Source: Steroidobacter gossypii
GTDB lineage: Bacteria; Pseudomonadota; Gammaproteobacteria; Steroidobacterales; Steroidobacteraceae
Assembly: GCF_016801985.1 (NCBI RefSeq)
Contig: NZ_JAEVLS010000008.1
Span: forward strand, 62,001-126,000
DNA: 64,000 bases
Direction: 5' to 3'
Made by a program: the position numbers and the translations under genes. The stretch's first letter is position 1; each line of letters starts with the position of its first letter. Shown one piece after another: positions 46,099-54,895 of this stretch. The notes under the pieces are model-generated. The model did no database searches, was not told the origin of the DNA, and saw only the letters and a program-made list of their open reading frames with translations.

Positions 46099-46479
46099 TT
46101 GAAATCGCTGCTTCTGGTCGCTCTCGGCGGTGCGCTCGGCTCGATGGCGCGCTTCAAGTTGTCGGGATGGGTGTTGCATCAGACGCCAGGCTGGCGATTT
46201 CCCGCCGGCACCCTGGCGGTCAACCTCATCGGCTGTTTGATCGCGGGCCTGCTGGCCGGGATGGCCGTGAAGCAGGACGTGTTGACGCCGGATGCGCGGC
46301 TGTTGTTGTTCACCGGCCTGTTAGGTGGATTCACCACGTTTTCGGCCTTCGGCCTGGAGACGCTGTTGCTGTTGAAGCGGGGCGAGGCGGGAGTGGCGAT
46401 CGCGAACGTGGTCGTCAGTGTGGTCGCTGGCCTGCTGGTTGCATGGCTAGGCTATGAGATGACGGCTCAGACCGCCTGA
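46099..46479 (+). CDS. crcB: CrcB/Fluc fluoride channel
   Basis: 126 residues with four membrane helices. GGALGSMARF, the Asn in NLIGCLIAGL and the Phe-rich GFTTFSAFGLE are the pore motifs of fluoride exporters. The start is TTG 46099 with GAGG seven bases upstream. A single-gene homodimeric form. I see no fluoride riboswitch upstream. Confidence 0.92.
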   Translation: MKSLLLVALGGALGSMARFKLSGWVLHQTPGWRFPAGTLAVNLIGCLIAGLLAGMAVKQDVLTPDARLLLFTGLLGGFTTFSAFGLETLLLLKRGEAGVAIANVVVSVVAGLLVAWLGYEMTAQTA

Positions 46480-46491
46480 CGGGAATTTGCG

Positions 46492-47013
46492 ATGAAATTC
46501 GTGGCTTGCACACTCGACGCGCATGGCGCGGCCATTCTCGACATTCTCAATGAACAGATTCGCACCTCGACGGCGGTGTACGAGTACGTGCCCCGCACGC
46601 CAGAGAGCATGGTGACGTGGTTCGGCGCCAAGCAGGCGAAGTCCTATCCCGTCATCGGTGTCGAGAACGAAGCTGGCGCATTGATGGGCTTCGCCAGTTA
46701 CGGCGTGTTCCGCGAGCGCCCGGCCTATAAGTACACCGTCGAGCACTCGGTCTACGTCCATAAAGATCATCGCGGCAAGGGCCTGGGTGTCGCGCTCATG
46801 GAGCGACTGATCGAAGCCGCGCGAGCGCAGGAATTGCATGTGCTGGTCGGCGGGATCGATGCGACCAATCAAGTCAGCATCGCCATGCATGAGAAGCTGG
46901 GGTTCGTGCACGCGGGCACGATCCGCCAGGCCGGCTTCAAGTTCGGCACCTGGCTGGATCTGGCGTTCTATCAGCTGACGTTGCAGACGCCGTCACACCC
47001 GGTCGACGGCTGA
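46492..47013 (+). CDS. GNAT N-acetyltransferase (phosphinothricin/MnaT-like)
   Basis: 173 residues. The acetyl-CoA loop HRGKGLGVALMERLIEAAR and the typical TSTAVYEYVPRTPESMVTWF and NQVSIAMHEKLGFVHAGTI place it with phosphinothricin/methionine-sulfone-type acetyltransferases. Twelve bases after crcB. The natural substrate is probably an amino-acid analogue, not established. Confidence 0.9.
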   Translation: MKFVACTLDAHGAAILDILNEQIRTSTAVYEYVPRTPESMVTWFGAKQAKSYPVIGVENEAGALMGFASYGVFRERPAYKYTVEHSVYVHKDHRGKGLGVALMERLIEAARAQELHVLVGGIDATNQVSIAMHEKLGFVHAGTIRQAGFKFGTWLDLAFYQLTLQTPSHPVDG

Positions 47014-47072
47014 AGCCTGCAGCAGCTGCGCGTCCAGGCTTTGACGCCGCCGGACGCGTAGTGCGCGGTGCT

Positions 47073-47088
47073 TGTGGAGCGCGTCACA
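47073..47088. promoter_or_regulatory. CRP-like site 1 upstream of fliL
   Basis: TGTGGAGCGCGTCACA: one change from TGTGA-N6-TCACA. It lies 51 bases before the second such site. Confidence 0.35.
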
Positions 47089-47123
47089 CTTGTTCGCGCC
47101 AAGATTCTGTCGCGGTTCGGCGA

Positions 47124-47139
47124 TGTGTCGCAGTTCACA
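47124..47139. promoter_or_regulatory. CRP-like site 2 upstream of fliL
   Basis: TGTGTCGCAGTTCACA: one change from TGTGA-N6-TCACA, 74 bases before the fliL -24 box. Its right half (CAGTTCACACT) is nearly identical to the site before flhA. Confidence 0.45.
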
Positions 47140-47197
47140 CTGCGTTTTTGGCGCATTTTCCTCGGGAATGAATGACTTGCGCGCTCGTTGCGGGGCG

Positions 47198-47213
47198 TGG
47201 CACGTCGCTTGCT
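47198..47213 (+). promoter_or_regulatory. Sigma-54 promoter of the fliL operon
   Basis: TGGCACGTCGCTTGCT is a perfect match to TGGCACG-N4-TTGCT. The predicted start near 47225 leaves about 26 bases before fliL. It should drive fliLMNOPQR-flhB. Confidence 0.85.
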
Positions 47214-47250
47214 CTTATTGGAGCGCGACCAAGTTCTCGAGGAATGCGCG

Positions 47251-47742
47251 ATGTCCGATGCCCCTGCCGGTGATGCTCCCCCGGCGCCTGCCAAATCGAA
47301 GATGCTGGTGATCGTTCTGTGCTCGATGCTCGCTGCGGGCGCGACCGGCGGCGGCGTGTACTTCATGACGGCGAAAAACGGTGAAGCGCAGGCCGCCACC
47401 AGCCAGCCGGTCGCCAAGACTCCAGCCATCTACAGCAAGTTCGATCCGCCGTTCGTGGTCAATTTCCAGAACAAGGGCCAGATGCGTTTTCTGCAGGTGA
47501 GCATCGAAGTGATGACGCGCGATGCGGTCACGGCCGATCTGCTCAAGCAGCACGATCCGAAACTGCGCAACGATCTGCTGATGCTGCTGGGTGGCCAGAC
47601 GTTCGAGACGCTGAGCTCGCGTGAAGGCAAAGAACAGCTGCGCAACGAAGCGCTGCAGGCTGTCGCCGCCGTGATCGCCGCCGAGGGTGGCAGGCCCGAG
47701 AACGTCGAGCAGCTGTACTTCACCAGCTTCGTGATGCAGTAA
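47251..47742 (+). CDS. fliL: Flagellar basal body protein FliL
   Basis: 163 residues. One membrane helix (about 17-38) follows a short Pro/Ala-rich cytoplasmic tail. The periplasmic part carries YSKFDPPFVVNFQNKGQMRF, typical of FliL. It rings the stator units and supports torque. GAGGA precedes ATG 47251 by eight bases. Confidence 0.95.
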   Translation: MSDAPAGDAPPAPAKSKMLVIVLCSMLAAGATGGGVYFMTAKNGEAQAATSQPVAKTPAIYSKFDPPFVVNFQNKGQMRFLQVSIEVMTRDAVTADLLKQHDPKLRNDLLMLLGGQTFETLSSREGKEQLRNEALQAVAAVIAAEGGRPENVEQLYFTSFVMQ

Positions 47743-47764
47743 TCCGCAGCACCGGGATCGAGCC

Positions 47765-48769
47765 ATGTCCGGCAGTGACATTCTGAATCAAGACGAAATC
47801 GATGCTCTACTTCACGGAGTAGACAGCGGCGCCGTCAAGACTGAAGCGCCCGTCGCGCCCGGCGAGGCGCGCAATTACGATTTCGCCAATCAGGTTCGCA
47901 TCGTGCGCGGGCGCATGCCCACGCTCGAAATGATCAACGAGCGTTTCGCGCGCCTGTTTCGCATCAGCCTGTTCAACCTGTTGCGTCGGACGCCGGAAGT
48001 GGCGGTCGCGCCGGTCAAGATGCTCAAGTTCAGCGAGTACGTGCATTCGTTGCACGTGCCGACCAATTTGAACCTGGTGAAGATCGTGCCGCTACGGGGC
48101 ACCGGCCTGATCGTGCTGGACCCGAAGCTGGTGTTCGCCACCGTGGACAATTTCTTCGGCGGCAGCGGCCGTTACGCCAAGATCGAAGGCCGCGAGTTCA
48201 CCGCCACCGAGCAGCGGATCATTCACATGCTGCTCAAACATATTTTCGCCGACCTGAAAGAAGCCTGGTCGCACGTGCAGCGGCTGGACCTCGAATATCT
48301 CAATTCCGAGATCAATCCGCACTTCGCCAACATCGTGAGCCCGACTGAGATCGTCGTGGTCACCAGCTTCCACGTGGAGCTCGATGGCGGCGGCGGCGAC
48401 GTTCACATCACCATGCCGTACGCGATGATCGAGCCGCTGCGCGAATTGCTGGACGCCGGCGTGGCGAGCGACCGCGTCGAGCACGACGAGCGTTGGGTGA
48501 GCGCGCTGAAGGAAGAAATCGAGGACGCCGACGTCGAGCTGACCACGTTGCTGGGCCGTTCCAAGATCACCATGCGGCAGCTGATGGATCTGAAGGCGGG
48601 CGACATCCTGCCGTGCGATTTCACCGGCCGCGCCACCATCCTCGCCGAGGACGTGCCGATCTTCAAAGGCACTTTCGGAGTTTCCAACGGCCAGCAGGCC
48701 GTGCAGGTCGAAGAGCGCATTTCCCGTATTCGTCCGCGCATGCTGGACATATTGAACGCGAAGGTTTGA
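47765..48769 (+). CDS. fliM: Motor switch protein FliM
   Basis: 334 residues. The N-terminal DILNQDEIDALLHGVDSG binds phospho-CheY. The middle domain has FGGSGR, and the C-terminal domain (LLGRSKITMRQLMDLKAGD) resembles FliN. It forms the C ring and receives the chemotaxis signal. 22 bases after fliL. Confidence 0.97.
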   Translation: MSGSDILNQDEIDALLHGVDSGAVKTEAPVAPGEARNYDFANQVRIVRGRMPTLEMINERFARLFRISLFNLLRRTPEVAVAPVKMLKFSEYVHSLHVPTNLNLVKIVPLRGTGLIVLDPKLVFATVDNFFGGSGRYAKIEGREFTATEQRIIHMLLKHIFADLKEAWSHVQRLDLEYLNSEINPHFANIVSPTEIVVVTSFHVELDGGGGDVHITMPYAMIEPLRELLDAGVASDRVEHDERWVSALKEEIEDADVELTTLLGRSKITMRQLMDLKAGDILPCDFTGRATILAEDVPIFKGTFGVSNGQQAVQVEERISRIRPRMLDILNAKV

Positions 48770-48773
48770 AGCC

Positions 48774-49157
48774 ATGAGCATGAGTAGAGAAGCGATGGAA
48801 GCGGCGCAGGCCGCGCAGTTCGAGGAGCTGCTGGCAAAGGAGCAGCGCGACCGCATGCCCGCGCCGGAGCCCAGCTTGCCGAGCGGCGCAACGTCGGATG
48901 TGAACCTGGACGTGATCCTCGACGTGCCGGTGACGCTGTCGATGGAAGTGGGGCGCACGCGCATTCCCATCCGCAACCTGTTGCAGTTGAACCAGGGTTC
49001 GGTAGTGGAGCTGGACCGCGCCGCCGGCGAGCCGCTGGACGTGTTCGTCAACGGCACCTTGGTCGCGCACGGCGAAGTGGTGGTGGTGAACGAGAAGTTC
49101 GGCATCCGTCTCACCGACGTGATCTCGCCGTCCGAGCGCATTCGCAAGCTGAAGTGA
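48774..49157 (+). CDS. fliN: Motor switch protein FliN
   Basis: 127 residues. LDVILDVPVTLSMEVGRTRI and LDVFVNGTLVAHGEVVVVNE with FGIRLTDVISPSERI are the SpoA/FliN domain. A C-ring component and docking site for FliH. Four bases after fliM. Confidence 0.97.
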   Translation: MSMSREAMEAAQAAQFEELLAKEQRDRMPAPEPSLPSGATSDVNLDVILDVPVTLSMEVGRTRIPIRNLLQLNQGSVVELDRAAGEPLDVFVNGTLVAHGEVVVVNEKFGIRLTDVISPSERIRKLK

Positions 49158-49169
49158 GTTGAAGTCGAA

Positions 49170-49691
49170 GTGAGTCAGAAGGTTTTGATGCCGCGTACCT
49201 TGATGCTGTCCGTCATTCGTGGCGTGGCGCTTCGCGGCCTGGCGGTGACGGTTGCGATCGGGGTGTTGTGTCTCGCCGCGCCGATGGTGCTCGCCGCCGA
49301 GAAGTTCGCTGCGCCGGAGCCGGCTCAGTCGCCGGCGGTGGGCGCCGGCAGCCTCATGCAGGTGACTTTGTCGCTGCTGCTGGTGTTGGGCATCGTGTTT
49401 GCCGCCGCCTGGGCGACGCGCCGCCTGCGCGGCTTCGGTCGGTTCGGCAACAGCTCGTTGCAGGTGGTGACCGATCTTGCCGTCGGCACTAAAGAGCGCG
49501 TGGTGCTGGTGCAAGTCGGCAAACAGCAGTTGTTGCTGGGCGTGGCGCCGGGCCGTGTGAATACTCTGCACGTGCTCGATGAGCCCGTGGTTCCTCAACC
49601 CTCTACCAACATCACGCCCGCGGTCGACGGCTCGATGCCTGCGCACCCCGCGGATTTCAAATCTATTCTGAAGCGGAGCCTCGGCCTGTGA
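49170..49691 (+). CDS. fliO: Flagellar export apparatus protein FliO
   Basis: 173 residues. An N-terminal signal-like segment (about 12-43) and a membrane helix (about 62-82) are followed by [20 protein letters not shown] and [20 protein letters not shown], the FliO domain. It helps FliP assemble. GTG 49170 is used; ATG 49188 with AAGG five bases upstream is also possible. Its stop overlaps the fliP start by one base. Confidence 0.9.
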   Translation: MSQKVLMPRTLMLSVIRGVALRGLAVTVAIGVLCLAAPMVLAAEKFAAPEPAQSPAVGAGSLMQVTLSLLLVLGIVFAAAWATRRLRGFGRFGNSSLQVVTDLAVGTKERVVLVQVGKQQLLLGVAPGRVNTLHVLDEPVVPQPSTNITPAVDGSMPAHPADFKSILKRSLGL

Positions 49692-50458
49692 TGCGCGCCT
49701 TCCTCAAGCTGCGCGACCGTGGGTTCGCGCGGTATGCGTTCGCCGCGCTGCTGTTGCTGGCGCCGTTGGTTTCTTTTGCCCAGGGCATCCCGGCGGTGAC
49801 GGTGAGTACCGCCCCCGGTGGTGGTCAGCAGTATTCGCTGACTCTGCAGATCCTGATGCTGATGACGGCAGTGACCTTGCTGCCGGGCATCGTGCTGATG
49901 ATGACTTCGTTCACGCGTATCGTCATTGTGCTGGCGATTCTGCGTCAGGCGCTGGGCGCGGGCCAGGCGCCGCCCAATCAGGTGCTGATCGGGTTGTCGT
50001 TGTTCCTGACGTTGTTCGTGATGGGCCCGGTGATCGACCGCATCAATACTGAAGCGGTCCAGCCGTACATGGCGGGCACCATGGACGCGACCACCGCGAT
50101 GCAAGCCGGGGCGGTGCCGCTGAAGCGCTTCATGCTCGATCAGACGCGTGAAAGTGACATCGCGACGTTCGTGCGCATTTCCGGCGGCGACGGCTTCGAC
50201 AAGCCCGAGGACGTGCCGCTGCGTATTCTGGTGCCGGCGTTCGCTACCAGCGAGCTGAAATCCGCGTTTCAAATCGGCTTTCTGATCTTCATTCCATTCG
50301 TGATCATCGACCTGGTGGTGGCCAGCGTACTCATGTCCATGGGCATGATGATGCTCTCGCCGGTGCTGATCTCGTTGCCTTTCAAGTTGATGCTGTTCGT
50401 ACTGGTCGACGGCTGGGGCCTGATCATGGGCACCCTGGCAGCGAGTTTCTATACATGA
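49691..50458 (+). CDS. fliP: Export gate protein FliP
   Basis: 255 residues with a cleavable signal peptide (ending VSFAQG) and four further helices. [20 protein letters not shown] and the C-terminal [20 protein letters not shown] are nearly invariant. It forms the core pore with FliQ and FliR. ATG 49691 overlaps the fliO stop; ATGA overlap with fliQ. Confidence 0.97.
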   Translation: MRAFLKLRDRGFARYAFAALLLLAPLVSFAQGIPAVTVSTAPGGGQQYSLTLQILMLMTAVTLLPGIVLMMTSFTRIVIVLAILRQALGAGQAPPNQVLIGLSLFLTLFVMGPVIDRINTEAVQPYMAGTMDATTAMQAGAVPLKRFMLDQTRESDIATFVRISGGDGFDKPEDVPLRILVPAFATSELKSAFQIGFLIFIPFVIIDLVVASVLMSMGMMMLSPVLISLPFKLMLFVLVDGWGLIMGTLAASFYT

Positions 50459-50724
50459 CGCCTGAAACCATCATGACCATCGGTCAACGCGCGCTGGAGA
50501 TCACCATGCTGCTCGCGGCGCCGCTGCTGATCGCGGCGCTGGCGATCGGCTTGCTGGTGGGCGTGTTCCAGGCGGCCACGCAGATCAACGAAATGACCCT
50601 GTCGTTCATTCCCAAGCTGATCGGCATGGCGGCGACGCTGGTGATCGCCGGCCCCTGGATGCTCAAGCTCATCGTCGGCTACACGCGCGAGCTGTTCGAG
50701 AGCATTCCGGGTTTGATCGGCTAG
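50455..50724 (+). CDS. fliQ: Export gate protein FliQ
   Basis: 89 residues, two membrane helices. [20 protein letters not shown] followed by [13 protein letters not shown] is the family signature. Pore component of the flagellar type III export gate. Confidence 0.97.
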   Translation: MTPETIMTIGQRALEITMLLAAPLLIAALAIGLLVGVFQAATQINEMTLSFIPKLIGMAATLVIAGPWMLKLIVGYTRELFESIPGLIG

Positions 50725-50734
50725 TCGACGCCAG

Positions 50735-51517
50735 ATGCTCGAGATCACCACAGGGCAGTTGGAGGCGTGGCTGGCGCAGTACCTGTGGCCATTCCTGCGC
50801 ATTGGCGCCTGTTTCATGATGGCGCCCATCTTCGGCGCGAGTTTCGTGCCGCCGCGGGTGCGGTTGTTCCTGGCGGGCGCGATCACGTTGATCGTCGCGC
50901 CGCTCGTGCCACCGCCTGCCAACGTGGCAGTCTTCTCCTTCGCCGCGGTCATCGTGACGATTCATCAGCTGCTCATCGGTTTTGCCACGGCGTTCGCGTT
51001 GCAGCTGATCTTCGATGCGCTCGCCATGGGCGGGCAGTTGCTCGCCAACACCATGGGCCTCGGCTTCGCCTTCAACGTCGATCCGCTGCGCGGTGTCAGC
51101 ACGCCGGTGCTTGGCCAGCTCTACATGATTCTGGTCACGCTGACGTTTCTCGCCATCAACGGTCATCTGGTGCTGATCGAGATCTTCGTGCAGGGCTTCA
51201 CGACGCTGCCGGTGGGCTTGGCGGGTTTGAGCACGGATATGATCTGGCGGCTGGTGGAGTGGGGCAGCCAGCTGTTCGCCGGCGCGCTCACCGTGGCGTT
51301 GCCGGGCATGGCCGCGTTGCTCGTGGTGAATCTCGCGTTCGGCGTGATGAGCCGCGCGGCGCCCACGTTGAATCTGTTTGCGGTCGGCTTCCCGATCACG
51401 TTGATCGCCGGCCTGATCATCATGTACCTGACCTTGCCGTCCGTGATGGGCGCTTTCGCTGGGTCTCTGGAAGCGGCGTTCGGAGTCATCCGAAGCCTGC
51501 TCGCGCTCTCGCCCTAG
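50735..51517 (+). CDS. fliR: Export gate protein FliR
   Basis: 260 residues with about six membrane segments. MLEITTGQLEAWLAQYLWPF and the MGLGFAFNVDPLRGVSTPVL region are characteristic. One copy completes the FliPQR pore. Ten bases after fliQ. Confidence 0.95.
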   Translation: MLEITTGQLEAWLAQYLWPFLRIGACFMMAPIFGASFVPPRVRLFLAGAITLIVAPLVPPPANVAVFSFAAVIVTIHQLLIGFATAFALQLIFDALAMGGQLLANTMGLGFAFNVDPLRGVSTPVLGQLYMILVTLTFLAINGHLVLIEIFVQGFTTLPVGLAGLSTDMIWRLVEWGSQLFAGALTVALPGMAALLVVNLAFGVMSRAAPTLNLFAVGFPITLIAGLIIMYLTLPSVMGAFAGSLEAAFGVIRSLLALSP

Positions 51518-51529
51518 GAGTGATACGCC

Positions 51530-52645
51530 ATGGCAGAGAACGATGACGCCCAGGAAAAATCAGAAAGCGCAACTCCCAAGCGCCTCGAGGAAGCGAGGCG
51601 CAAAGGTCAGATCCCCAGATCCAGGGACTTGAGTGCGGCGGCGGTGACCATGTCGGCCGCGGCGGCGTTGTACATGATGGGCGATAGCATCGCGGGCAAG
51701 CTGTACACGTTGATGCAGCGGTGCTTCAGTCTCACTCGCGAGCAGGCGCTCGACCCCGCGCAGATGGCGCCGGCGTTTGCCAGCGCCGCTATCGATGGCT
51801 TGAAAATCTGCGCGCCGGTGCTGGGCATCATCTGTCTCGCCGCCGTGCTTGCGCCGCTCGCGCTCGGTGGCTGGTCGTTCAGCACTGAAGCGCTGATGCC
51901 GCAGTTCAATCGCTTGAATCCCCTGTCGGGCGTGAAGCGCATGTTCTCCACGCGTGCGGTGGTGGAGTTGGTGAAGGCGCTCGCCAAGTTCGGCGTCGTC
52001 GGTCTGGTCGCCGTGCTCGTGCTATGGAACGATGCGTCCACACTGTTGCATCTGGGGCAGGAGCCGCTCGATATAGCCATCGCGCACACGATCAGCTTGG
52101 CCGGCAAAGCCCTGATCGCCATCACCGCCGGGCTGCTGATCATCGCCGGCATCGACGTGCCGTATCAGTTGTGGAGTCACGCCAAGCAGCTGAAGATGAG
52201 CCGCCAGGAGATCCGGGAAGAGCACAAGGAGTCGGAAGGCTCGCCAGAAGTGAAGGGCCGCATCCGCCAGTTGCAGCAGCAGTTCGCTCGCCAGCGCATG
52301 ATGCAGGATGTGCCGAAGGCCGACGTGATCGTCACCAACCCGACGCACTTCGCGGTGGCCCTGCGCTACGACGAGAAACGCATGCGCGCGCCCATCGTCG
52401 TCGCCAAGGGCGTCGACCTCGTCGCCGCCCGCATCCGCGAGATCGCCACCGAGCACAACGTGCCCATCTTCGAAGCGCCGCCGCTGGCTCGCGTGCTGTA
52501 TCGAAACGTCGATATCGGCGGGGAGATTCCCTCCGCCGTCTATCAAGCCGTCGCGCAAGTGCTGACCTACGTGTTCCAGCTCCGCGTCGCCAGCCGCTCC
52601 GGCTTCCAACCGCCGCCGCGGCCGGATGTGACGGTGGAGGAGTGA
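51530..52645 (+). CDS. flhB: Export switch protein FlhB
   Basis: 371 residues. Four membrane helices are followed by the cytoplasmic domain with the self-cleaving NPTH motif (VIVTNPTHFAVALRYDEKRM) at about residue 269. The N-terminal SESATPKRLEEARRKGQIPR is standard. It switches export from hook to filament proteins with FliK. Last gene of the fliL operon, three bases from the convergent MORN gene. Confidence 0.97.
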   Translation: MAENDDAQEKSESATPKRLEEARRKGQIPRSRDLSAAAVTMSAAAALYMMGDSIAGKLYTLMQRCFSLTREQALDPAQMAPAFASAAIDGLKICAPVLGIICLAAVLAPLALGGWSFSTEALMPQFNRLNPLSGVKRMFSTRAVVELVKALAKFGVVGLVAVLVLWNDASTLLHLGQEPLDIAIAHTISLAGKALIAITAGLLIIAGIDVPYQLWSHAKQLKMSRQEIREEHKESEGSPEVKGRIRQLQQQFARQRMMQDVPKADVIVTNPTHFAVALRYDEKRMRAPIVVAKGVDLVAARIREIATEHNVPIFEAPPLARVLYRNVDIGGEIPSAVYQAVAQVLTYVFQLRVASRSGFQPPPRPDVTVEE

Positions 52646-52648
52646 TGC

Positions 52649-53932
52649 TCAGGTTTGCGGATCGGGCGGCAGATCCGGGTTGAACGGCGCCTTGCTGCCG
52701 TCCGGCCGGATCTCGAACACGGTGTCCTGCTCAACGTCGATTTCGAGCAGGCGCCCATCCTCGCCGAGCATGCGGCCTTTGTTGAACACGCCTCGCTTGA
52801 ATTCGCCGTCGAAGCGGGCCGCGCCGAGTTTCATTTTGCCCGCGCCGTGCATCAGGCCATTCTTGAAAGCTCCTTCGTAGCTCAGCTCGGAACCGCCCGC
52901 CAGGGTGGCTCGAAGCACTCCGGTTCCCTCACGGACCCCGCGGGCGAACGTTCCTTCGTACTGCTCGCCGCCTTCGAAGACTTCCTTGCCCTTGCCGCTG
53001 CGAACGCCGCCGACGAACTCGCCTTCATACACATAGCCGGAGCGGGTGAGTCGTCCCTGCCCGTGGAACTTGTCGGCGAGGAACGCGCCTTCATACACAG
53101 AGCCGTCGGTCGCATCCTGATACCTGCCCTGACCGCTGAGTTGCCCGTTCAAGCACTGGCCGGTGTACTCGCTGCCCACGGCATACTTGATGTGACACTC
53201 ACCGTCGAGGCGGCTTGCCTTCCATTCGCCTTCCTCGATGGCGTGATCGGGATGCTCGAGCCGGCCCTTGCCTTGCCGCTCGCCGTTAACGAACTCGCCG
53301 ACGTAGCGGGCGCCGTTGCCGAACACCAGTGTGCCGTGGCCATCATAGTTGCCGTGGGCGTACTGACCTTCGTACGACTCGCCGCCCGGCCGCGACATCT
53401 TGCCTTGGCCATGAAACTTGCCCTGCAGGAAAGAGCCTTCGTAGACCTGGCCGTCCGCGTAGACGAGCTTGCCCTGGCCGTGCATGGTCTGCAGGCCGGT
53501 GGTCTCGCCGGTGTAAACCGATCCATCCGGCCAGGTAATCTCAGTGGCGCCTGCGATAGTGTTTGGATTTTCGAACTGGCCTCGGACAGTGAAGCCATTC
53601 GGAAACTGCAGCTCACCGCGGCCGCGTGGTTCGTTGGCGACGAACTCACCAGTATATTTGTGCCCTTTGACGGTCGACATTTCGCCGCGGGAGAGCAGGC
53701 CGCGCTCGAACTCGCCTTTGTAGGCGACCGGTCCCAGATCGGCCGTTCCAGGTCCACTCAGAAACCCGTCGACGCAGGCGCCGTCCCACTTCATGCCATC
53801 GATGGGCGGCATGCCGGGCGGCAGCACGAACTTACATCCGCTTGCATCCGCCAGCGTCTTCGGCTCGGCGACGGCGACCGCCGCTGTGAACAGCATTAAC
53901 ACAAACGTAACAATTCGTTCCCTGAGCGGCAT
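52649..53932 (-). CDS. Secreted MORN-repeat protein
   Basis: 427 residues. A signal peptide (first about 23 residues, ending AVAVAEP) is followed by about 12-14 MORN repeats of the form YxGxxxxGxxxGxG (for example YEGSFLQGKFHGQGKM, YEGEFVGGVRSGKGKE). MORN sheets bind membranes or proteins in other systems. No enzymatic domain is present. It is the only non-flagellar gene between flhB and flhA and is transcribed against them, so a flagellar role is possible but only by position. Confidence 0.85.
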   Translation of the reverse strand: MPLRERIVTFVLMLFTAAVAVAEPKTLADASGCKFVLPPGMPPIDGMKWDGACVDGFLSGPGTADLGPVAYKGEFERGLLSRGEMSTVKGHKYTGEFVANEPRGRGELQFPNGFTVRGQFENPNTIAGATEITWPDGSVYTGETTGLQTMHGQGKLVYADGQVYEGSFLQGKFHGQGKMSRPGGESYEGQYAHGNYDGHGTLVFGNGARYVGEFVNGERQGKGRLEHPDHAIEEGEWKASRLDGECHIKYAVGSEYTGQCLNGQLSGQGRYQDATDGSVYEGAFLADKFHGQGRLTRSGYVYEGEFVGGVRSGKGKEVFEGGEQYEGTFARGVREGTGVLRATLAGGSELSYEGAFKNGLMHGAGKMKLGAARFDGEFKRGVFNKGRMLGEDGRLLEIDVEQDTVFEIRPDGSKAPFNPDLPPDPQT

Positions 53933-54103
53933 CGCGTGATCCAGCGTGGCGGTTGTGGCGCTTCTTATCTCGATGATATGTCGTCGCCTTGCACGGCGCC
54001 ACGGGATGCACATCGCGATCGGGCGCGCTTAGGCCTCTCTCGCCTGTCGTGACCAGCAGGGCAGTCCTTTTACAGCGCTCGCAAAGGTGCGATCTGAGAG
54101 ATG

Positions 54104-54136
54104 CCGCCGCGGGCAGCCGTTAGCGGCCCGCGGCGG
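54104..54136. terminator. Stem-loop with 11-bp GC stem
   Basis: CCGCCGCGGGC (54104-54114) and GCCCGCGGCGG (54126-54136) form a perfect stem with an 11-base loop. It lies 170 bases upstream of the MORN gene start. It is not preceded by a gene on either strand, so its role is open. Confidence 0.4.
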
Positions 54137-54145
54137 ACTGAGTGG

Positions 54146-54160
54146 TGTGATGCGTTCACA
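54146..54160. promoter_or_regulatory. CRP-like palindrome with 5-bp centre
   Basis: TGTGATGCGTTCACA has perfect TGTGA/TCACA arms but five bases between them instead of six. It stands 214 bases upstream of the MORN gene start. Confidence 0.3.
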
Positions 54161-54244
54161 CGACAGCTGGGCCTTCCTGGCGCTCGAGCGACGTGCGCAC
54201 GCCGTTGTCTTCCTGCTTCTATTCATTCTCACTTCCCTGTGGCC

Positions 54245-54600
54245 GAAGTCGTCTCGTGCCGTGGGAGCAGCGCGTGGCCGACTTCGAGAGTTCGCCAGCC
54301 TGCCTATCCTGAGCAGCGGCGAAGAGATCATCGACTCCATGCCGAGTCCCTGTTCACCTCGCGCCATCCATGCACGACTCGCGCTTCCCTGGACAACAAC
54401 GCCAGCATCCTTGATGTAGCTGCAGTCCTCATCGAAGTAGTCTCGTGCCGTGGGAGCGGCGCTCGACCCACTTCAGGAAGCTTCACGAGCCCGCTCATCC
54501 GAGCAGCGGCGCAACGAGCATCGACTCCCTGCCGACTCTCGCCCGCCCGTGCCTTCCCTGCACGACTCGCGCTTCCTTGGGCAGCAACTCTACCATCCGT
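54245..54600. repeat. Imperfect direct repeat, period about 189 bp
   Basis: The stretch from 54245 (GAAGTCGTCTCGTGCCGTGG) recurs at 54434 (GAAGTAGTCTCGTGCCGTGG). Further matched blocks lie at the same offset, including GAGCAGCGGCG and CACGACTCGCGCTTCC. The two copies are diverged and of about 160 bases each. Confidence 0.65.
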
Positions 54601-54779
54601 GGTGAAGTTGCCGTCCCTATCTGGTAAAGCGACAACGGTTGTGAATTTCCATCGCGACAAGCGCCATTCTACTGAAAAATATTCATATTATGAAATGTTG
54701 TGCTGCGTTAGTGACATATGGAGACCGGCGGGTTGGCGATTGCACTTCGTTCGCCTGAGGTCCCTGTCCACTGCGCGGG

Positions 54780-54795
54780 TGTGACTGAGTTCACA
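54780..54795. promoter_or_regulatory. Perfect CRP-consensus palindrome upstream of flhA
   Basis: TGTGACTGAGTTCACA matches TGTGA-N6-TCACA exactly and extends to GTGTGACTGAGTTCACAC. It is 101 bases before the flhA -24 box. CRP-family proteins (CRP, Vfr, Clp) bind such sites. Confidence 0.55.
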
Positions 54796-54895
54796 CTCCC
54801 TCTCACCCGAGCCGCCGCGCTATCGGCGTGATCAGTCCGAGCCTTAACGGCTCATCTTCAAAGTGTGACTAGCGCCCGCAGTGGCGGCTGCTGCG

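Larger units (their letters stand above)
53933..54895. other. Long non-coding region between MORN gene and flhA promoter
   Basis: About 960 bases with no convincing gene. It contains a strong stem-loop (54104-54136), an imperfect direct repeat (54245-54405 and 54434-54600), two CRP-like palindromes (54146-54160 and 54780-54795) and an AT-rich patch (about 54660-54705). Frames crossing the repeats on both strands encode low-complexity Arg/Ser/Ala-rich text and look spurious. Confidence 0.6.

Noticed and set aside
54101-54784. Possible 227-residue protein (and a 110-residue one opposite, 54328-54660) in the flhB-flhA gap
   Set aside because: Arg/Ser/Ala-rich text driven by the direct repeat, no ribosome site and no recognisable domain.
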